Origin: Oscillospiraceae bacterium
GTDB taxonomy: Bacteria; Bacillota; Clostridia; Oscillospirales; Oscillospiraceae
NCBI GenBank assembly: GCA_015067525.1
Contig: SVMH01000004.1
Location: 1 to 64,000 of the forward strand
Direction of reading: 5' to 3'
DNA length: 64,000 nt
Shown here piece by piece: positions 59,668-64,000 of this stretch. Positions within the stretch are counted from its first letter, which is position 1. Each line of letters begins with the position of its first letter. A program made the position numbers and the translations under genes. Below the pieces are notes generated by a model. That model made no database searches, was not told the DNA's origin, and was given only the letters and a program-made list of their open reading frames with translations.

Positions 59668-60879
59668 ATGAAACATTCCACACCTATCTTTAAAATTCTG
59701 GCAAGCTGTGTGCTGCTCGGCGTACTGCTGCTGTTCGGCATCCAGTTGTGGCAGTATTTCTCCGATCCGCTGTCCACCACGCTGGTGTACAAGGCGGAGA
59801 CGGAGGTGACGCTGGCTGCAGACGGCTGGGTCATTCGGGAGGAAGAGAGCTTCCGCGCCGACAGTGATACCCTGCTCCACGCCTTCCGCGAGGGCGAAAA
59901 GGTGGGCGTGGGCCAGACGCTGGCCACTGCCTACAGCAGCAGCGGCGCGCTGAACACCGTGAAAAAGATCGAGGAGAAGACGCTGCAGCTGCAGCAGCTG
60001 GAGTTTGCCCTCACCTCTTATCTGGACCCCGATGCGGCGCTGAAGCTGGACGGCGAGATCACCGAGAGTTTGCTGGCCCTGCGGGGAAATCTGAGCAGCG
60101 GAGACTACAGTGAGGCTGCGGAGGATATTTCCCAGCTCAAAGGCAGCATCCTCAAGCGCAGCTATTCCCGCTCCTCTGCCACGGAGATCCAGTCGGAGAT
60201 CCGCACCGTGCAGCAGGAGATCTCCTCTTTGCGTAATTCCCTCTCCGGCACCACCTCTGTCAGAGCGCGCCGCGCCGGTGTGTTTTCCGCCGTCAGTGAC
60301 GGCTACGAAGCGGCCCTGACCCCCGATTTTCTGCAGGATCTGACGCCGGCCAAACTGGCAGGTATCGGCAGTGCAGAGCAGGCGGGCAACGTGGGCAAGC
60401 TGATCTACGGAGACACGTGGTACTACGCCTTTACCCTTACCGAAGGGGAGGTGGAGCAGCTGCGAAAGGCCGGCACCGTGTATCTGCGCTTTGCCAAGGG
60501 CCTGCAGCAGGACGTGGCGGTGAAGATCGTGTCTGTCAGCGCGGTGCAGGACGGCCGACAGGCCGTGGTGGTCAGCTGCGACAAGTACATGGCCCAGGTG
60601 ACGCAGCTGCGCCATCAGACGGCCACGCTGGTGCTGGGCAAGCACAGCGGCCTGCGCATTCCGGCCAACGCCCTGCGTCTGAACGCCGACGGGCAGAGCG
60701 GCGTTTACTGTCTGGTGGGCTTTGCCGCCGAGTTCAAACCGGTAGACGTGGTCTATTACGGCGACGGCTACACACTGGTGCGCGCCGCGCAGAAGGCCAC
60801 CGGCAGCGACATCCTGCGCTCCGGCGACGAGGTGATCGTCACAGCCGGTGAGCTGCACGACGGCAAAGTGGTGCAATAA
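59668..60879 (+). CDS. HlyD-like membrane-anchored adaptor protein
   Basis: 403 residues with one N-terminal membrane anchor (about 9-29), then two lipoyl/barrel-sandwich-type segments (VTLAADGWVIREEESFRAD; ADGQSGVYCLVG) around a coiled-coil (about 95-190). It resembles periplasmic adaptor subunits, but no ABC or RND partner is adjacent. Proteins of this kind commonly lie between hfq/miaA and yggS-sepF in Clostridia, so a role at the division site is possible but not shown. GAGGTG precedes the ATG. Confidence 0.75.
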   Translation: MKHSTPIFKILASCVLLGVLLLFGIQLWQYFSDPLSTTLVYKAETEVTLAADGWVIREEESFRADSDTLLHAFREGEKVGVGQTLATAYSSSGALNTVKKIEEKTLQLQQLEFALTSYLDPDAALKLDGEITESLLALRGNLSSGDYSEAAEDISQLKGSILKRSYSRSSATEIQSEIRTVQQEISSLRNSLSGTTSVRARRAGVFSAVSDGYEAALTPDFLQDLTPAKLAGIGSAEQAGNVGKLIYGDTWYYAFTLTEGEVEQLRKAGTVYLRFAKGLQQDVAVKIVSVSAVQDGRQAVVVSCDKYMAQVTQLRHQTATLVLGKHSGLRIPANALRLNADGQSGVYCLVGFAAEFKPVDVVYYGDGYTLVRAAQKATGSDILRSGDEVIVTAGELHDGKVVQ

Positions 60880-60913
60880 AGAGAAACTGATCGGGGAAAG
60901 GAAGCGAACAGAT

Positions 60914-61609
60914 ATGTCTATTGCTGAAAATATTGCGGCCATCCGCGCCCGGATCGACGTGGCAGCCCGTGAGACCGGCCGCACCGGCGCCGATATCACG
61001 CTGGTGGGCGCCAGCAAAATGAACGATACCGCCGCCTGCCGCGAGGCCATCGCCGCCGGTATCGACGTGCTGGGCGAGAACCGTGTGCAGGAGATGACGC
61101 TCAAGCTCTCGGAGAACGCCTACGAAGGCGCACCCCTCCACTTCATCGGCCATCTGCAGCGCAATAAGGTACGCCAGGTGGTGGGCAAGGTGGCGCTGAT
61201 CGAGTCTGTGGGCAGCGAAGCGCTGCTGCGGGAGATCGAAAAGGAAGCGGCCAAGCAGGGCATCGTACAGGATATCCTGCTGGAGATCAACATCGGCGGC
61301 GAGGAGGCCAAAAGCGGCTTTGCGCCCGAAGAGGTCATGGCTGCGGCGCAGCTGAGCCGCACGCTGGAGCACGTGCGTGTGCGCGGCGTGATGACCATTC
61401 CTCCGGCTGATGCCAGTCGGGAAGAAAATATGGTATATTTCCGCAAAGTACAGGCACTATATGTTGACATAAACGCGAAAATATACGATAATACAATGGA
61501 ATATATCTCGATGGGTATGAGCGGAGATTTCGAGGACGCCATCCGTGCCGGCAGCAATATGGTACGTGTTGGCACCGCCATCTTCGGCCAGCGGAATTAC
61601 ACCAAGTGA
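60914..61609 (+). CDS. YggS-family PLP-binding protein (PLP homeostasis)
   Basis: 231 residues. PLP-binding Lys in LVGASKMND (about residue 37), GENRVQEM, FIGHLQRNK, and the phosphate-binding SMGMSGDFEDAIRAGSNMVRVGTAIFG. Also known as YlmE in the Bacillus division cluster. The start at 60914 gives SIAENIAAIRARI; the site GGAAAGGA lies about 12 nt upstream. Next gene sepF after 19 nt. Confidence 0.93.
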   Translation: MSIAENIAAIRARIDVAARETGRTGADITLVGASKMNDTAACREAIAAGIDVLGENRVQEMTLKLSENAYEGAPLHFIGHLQRNKVRQVVGKVALIESVGSEALLREIEKEAAKQGIVQDILLEINIGGEEAKSGFAPEEVMAAAQLSRTLEHVRVRGVMTIPPADASREENMVYFRKVQALYVDINAKIYDNTMEYISMGMSGDFEDAIRAGSNMVRVGTAIFGQRNYTK

Positions 61610-61628
61610 AAGCAGGAGGTCAAAGCAT

Positions 61629-62081
61629 ATGAGCCTGATGGACGAATTCAAGAAGATCATCCACCCCTACGACGACGAAGACGATTACGATGAGGATCTG
61701 CCCGAGCCCAAGGCGCGGGAGTCGGCCCCCACGTATTTTGATGAGCGCCGCGAAGAGCGCAAGGCGGAGGATCGCCGCAACAAAGTGGTGAACATCCACG
61801 CCACCGCCCAGCTGAAAGTGGTGCTGGTGAAGCCGGAGCGCTTTGAAAACGCCTCCGAGATCGCCGACCATCTGCGCGAGAAGCGCACGGTGGTGCTGAA
61901 TCTGGAATCTACCAACAAGGACATTGCCCGCCGTCTGGTGGACTTCCTGTCCGGCGTGGCCTATGCCGGTGACGGCAAGATCAAGAAGGTGGCCGCCAAC
62001 ACCTATATCATCACGCCTTACAGCGTGGATATCATGGGCGACCTGATCGACGAGCTGGAAAGCAGCGGTTTGTATCTGTAA
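61629..62081 (+). CDS. sepF: Cell division protein SepF
   Basis: 150 residues. The membrane-targeting N-terminus MSLMDEFKKIIHPYDDEDD is followed by an acidic linker and the core (VVNIHATAQLKVVLVKPERFENASEIADHL, then REKRTVVLNLE and RRLVDFLSGVAYAGDGKIKKVAANTYIITP). It bends FtsZ filaments at the division site. AGGAGG precedes the ATG. yggS-sepF-divIVA is the usual Bacillota order. Confidence 0.94.
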   Translation: MSLMDEFKKIIHPYDDEDDYDEDLPEPKARESAPTYFDERREERKAEDRRNKVVNIHATAQLKVVLVKPERFENASEIADHLREKRTVVLNLESTNKDIARRLVDFLSGVAYAGDGKIKKVAANTYIITPYSVDIMGDLIDELESSGLYL

Positions 62082-62106
62082 AATAGAGAAAGCGGAGGGA
62101 TATTAC

Positions 62107-62778
62107 ATGTTTACACCTCAGGAAGTTTCCGAAAAAACGTTCTCCAAAGTATCTTTCGGCGGTTACAGCATGACCGGCGTTGACGAGTTTCTCGACACGC
62201 TGACCGAGGATTATACGGCTCTTTATAAGGAAAATGCCACGCTGAAGGCCAAGCTGAAGGTGCTGGCCGAGAAGGTGGAGGAATATCGCGCCACCGAAGA
62301 CGCCATGCGCTCTACCCTGCTGACGGCCCAGCGTATGGCCGCCCAGATGGTGCAGGATGCCCAGACCGAAAAGGATCAGGTGCTGGCCGCTGCCCGCGCT
62401 GAGGCCGCCGCGGAGATCGCCCGTCTGGACGGCGAGCGTGCTGCTGCCGAGCAGAAGCTGGCCGTGGCCCAGACCCAGCTGGCAGACTTTGTCCGCCGCA
62501 GTCAGGAGCTGATCGCAGCCCAGTCCGCCTTCCTGGCCCAGCTGCCGGAGATGGAAGTGGCCGCAGCGCCTGCCTCTCCTGTCACGCAGGACACCATCCG
62601 CATCATCGGCCAGGACATCGTCCGCGGCTACGCCGAGGAGAGCACCGAGGAGGCCCCTGTTGAGGAGCCCGCCCAGGAGGTCACCGCCGAGCCGGACGTG
62701 GAGGAAGTGCCCATTTCCGAGGCCTTCCGCATGGATCTGGACGAGCTGAAGTTCGGCCGTAACTACAGCGGCGAATAA
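62107..62778 (+). CDS. divIVA: DivIVA-family cell pole protein
   Basis: 223 residues. The N-terminal lipid-binding motif FTPQEVSEKTFSKVSFGGYSMTGVDEFLD is typical, followed by a long coiled coil (about 38-155) and an acidic, low-complexity C-terminus. It organises pole and septum proteins, including in sporulation. AGCGGAGG precedes the ATG. It ends the division cluster at a terminator. Confidence 0.92.
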   Translation: MFTPQEVSEKTFSKVSFGGYSMTGVDEFLDTLTEDYTALYKENATLKAKLKVLAEKVEEYRATEDAMRSTLLTAQRMAAQMVQDAQTEKDQVLAAARAEAAAEIARLDGERAAAEQKLAVAQTQLADFVRRSQELIAAQSAFLAQLPEMEVAAAPASPVTQDTIRIIGQDIVRGYAEESTEEAPVEEPAQEVTAEPDVEEVPISEAFRMDLDELKFGRNYSGE

Positions 62779-62786
62779 GAAAACAA

Positions 62787-62815
62787 AAAAAGCGGCTCGT
62801 TGAGCCGCTTTTTTA
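62787..62815 (+). terminator. intrinsic terminator after divIVA
   Basis: AAAAGCGGCTC-GTT-GAGCCGCTTTTTT. Confidence 0.92.
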
Positions 62816-62833
62816 CCGAAAAGGAGCAAATCT

Positions 62834-63712
62834 ATGTCGAAACCCATCATCGCCCTGCTGTACGACTTTGATAAGACCCTGTGCACGCAGGACATGCAGA
62901 ACTATGCTTTCATCCCCTCGCTGGGTATGAAGCCGCAGGATTTCTGGCAGGAGGCCAATACCTTCGGCTGGCGGGAGCATATGGACGGCATCCTCGCCTA
63001 TATGTATACCATGCTGCGCAAGAGCAAGGAAAAGGGCCTGTCCCTGCGCCGCGAGGCGCTGGTGGAGATGGGCCGCTCCATCGTGCTGTTTCCCGGTGTG
63101 AAGGAGTGGTTCAGCCGCATCAACGCCTTCGGCGAAAGTCAGGGCGTGGAGATCGAGCATTACATCCTCTCCTCCGGTCTGCGGGAGATCATTGAGGGCT
63201 CCGGCATCAGCCACGAGTTTCGTGAGATCTACGCCAGTGAGTTCTACTATGACGAGACGGGTACGCCTGTCTGGCCCAAGCTGGACGTCAACTTCACCGC
63301 CAAGACTCAATTTGTCTACCGCATCAACAAGGGCGTGCTGGATGTGGCCAACGACCGTGATTTGAACGCCTCCATGCCCGATGACAGCAAGCGCGTGCCC
63401 TTTACCAATATGATCTACGTCGGTGACGGCCTCAGCGATGTGCCCTGCATGAAGATGATGCGCTCCTATGGCGGACAGGCCATCGCCGTCTACCAGCCGG
63501 AGAGCCGCACGGCGGTGGAAGAGCTGCTTGCCCGCGGCCGCGTGGACTTCATCTTCCCTGCCGACTATCGGGAGGGCACGGATCTGGACACCACGGTGAA
63601 AAATATCATCCGCAAAATGGCGGTGACCGATCTGCTGGCCGAAGAACACGCCGGCCAGATGGGCCAGATCGGCAAGGGCGACCTGCCCTATCAGGCAAGT
63701 TTGTTTGAATGA
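62834..63712 (+). CDS. HAD-superfamily hydrolase
   Basis: 292 residues. Motif I YDFDKTLCTQDM (about 10-21, nucleophile Asp12), a helical cap, LFPGVKEWFSRI, LSSGLREII (motif II), a Lys region, and motif IV VGDGLSDVPCMKMM. It resembles phosphoserine-phosphatase-like HADs with a large insert; the substrate is unknown. AAAAGGAG precedes the ATG. Confidence 0.85.
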   Translation: MSKPIIALLYDFDKTLCTQDMQNYAFIPSLGMKPQDFWQEANTFGWREHMDGILAYMYTMLRKSKEKGLSLRREALVEMGRSIVLFPGVKEWFSRINAFGESQGVEIEHYILSSGLREIIEGSGISHEFREIYASEFYYDETGTPVWPKLDVNFTAKTQFVYRINKGVLDVANDRDLNASMPDDSKRVPFTNMIYVGDGLSDVPCMKMMRSYGGQAIAVYQPESRTAVEELLARGRVDFIFPADYREGTDLDTTVKNIIRKMAVTDLLAEEHAGQMGQIGKGDLPYQASLFE

Positions 63713-63716
63713 GATC

Positions 63717-63752
63717 AAAAAAAGAGCTGACCGCTGTGCGGTCAGCTCTTTT
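63717..63752. terminator. bidirectional terminator between the HAD and M23 genes
   Basis: AAAAAGAGCTGACCGC-TGT-GCGGTCAGCTCTTTTT. Confidence 0.92.
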
Positions 63753-63754
63753 TG

Positions 63755-64000
63755 TTAAGGCAGATAGTTCAGGGGGTTGACCCATGTGCCGTTTTTCTGG
63801 ACACCGAAGTGGCAGTGGTTGCCGCTGGATGTACCGGTGGAACCCATGCTGGCGATCTTCTGTCCCTTATAAACCTTGTCGCCCGCCGAAACGTGGAGGG
63901 CACTGTTGTGTCCGTAAGTGGTTCGGAAGCCGTTGCCGTGGTCAATGATCACGCAGTAGCCCAGGGAACCGTACCAACCGGAAAGCACCACCGTACCGCC
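63755..64000 (-). CDS. M23-family metallopeptidase (C-terminal part)
   Basis: The last 81 codons of a LytM-type peptidase; the N-terminus lies beyond the window. Visible: GYCVIIDHGNGFRTTYGHNSALHV (metal-binding His in the TTYGH motif), VYKGQKIASMGSTGTSSGNHCHFGV with the HCHF zinc motif, and the ending NPLNYLP. Such enzymes cut peptidoglycan cross-bridges outside the cell. Confidence 0.92.
   Translation of the reverse strand, partial: GGTVVLSGWYGSLGYCVIIDHGNGFRTTYGHNSALHVSAGDKVYKGQKIASMGSTGTSSGNHCHFGVQKNGTWVNPLNYLP

Noticed and set aside
1..64000. CRISPR arrays, insertion sequences, rRNA genes
   Set aside because: No array of regular direct repeats, no transposase frame and no rRNA segment was found in either strand.

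Overview
The window looks like the replication-origin region of a high-GC, low-redundancy member of the Clostridia, most likely Oscillospirales/Oscillospiraceae (inference). The evidence is the order rpmH-dnaA-dnaN-yaaA-recF-remB-gyrB-gyrA, a spore-germination protease (gpr), separate butyrate and acetate kinases, pyruvate phosphate dikinase, a T-box on metG, and Firmicutes-type genes (ricT, sepF, divIVA, jag). No prophage, insertion sequence or CRISPR array was seen.

Layout: 0-5.9 kb carries the end of rpsT, gpr, a hydrolase, a PLP-dependent ammonia-lyase, nadE, rnhA, trmO and a small membrane protein. Three homologous non-coding elements lie here on the minus strand (about 2.13-2.23, 4.09-4.18 and 4.25-4.35 kb). 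From 5.9 to 14.6 kb there is a tightly packed minus-strand replication operon (gyrA to dnaA). The origin is probably the cluster of DnaA boxes between dnaN and dnaA. From 14.9 kb the plus-strand arm begins with rpmH-rnpA-yidD-yidC-jag.

18-35 kb: buk, a membrane-anchored XRE regulator, metG behind a Met T-box, exoA, ackA, a MerR-RDD fusion, a monooxygenase-fold protein, tatD, a methyltransferase, a Cof phosphatase, ricT-holB, ppdK and a MATE exporter. 35.6-40.7 kb: a second type II topoisomerase pair (topo IV-like) and a YitT protein. 41-48 kb is the most accessory stretch. It holds tRNAs for Gly, Thr, Tyr and Val, mntP behind a yybP-ykoY manganese riboswitch, a small sigma-like gene pair, a DUF2809 gene between duplicated terminators, a nitroreductase, a Gfo/Idh oxidoreductase, a CI/LexA-like repressor with phased operators, an SDR reductase and an MFS transporter. 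48.9-64 kb: a membrane protein, a glutamine-amidotransferase-type hydrolase, rluD-lspA, miaB-mutS-mutL-miaA-hfq, an HlyD-like adaptor, yggS-sepF-divIVA, a HAD phosphatase and the end of an M23 peptidase.

The most interesting signal is the family of three roughly 90-100 nt minus-strand elements. Each has four 11-bp-phased TTCACA-like repeats placed identically relative to a -10 box (a PhoP/PhoB-like operator), a short 5' hairpin, an invariant 20-nt C/U-rich stretch complementary to Shine-Dalgarno-type sequence, and an intrinsic terminator. The plan matches the CiaR-controlled csRNAs of streptococci. The ackA leader in this window contains an 11-12 nt perfect complement to the invariant stretch, and hfq is also present.
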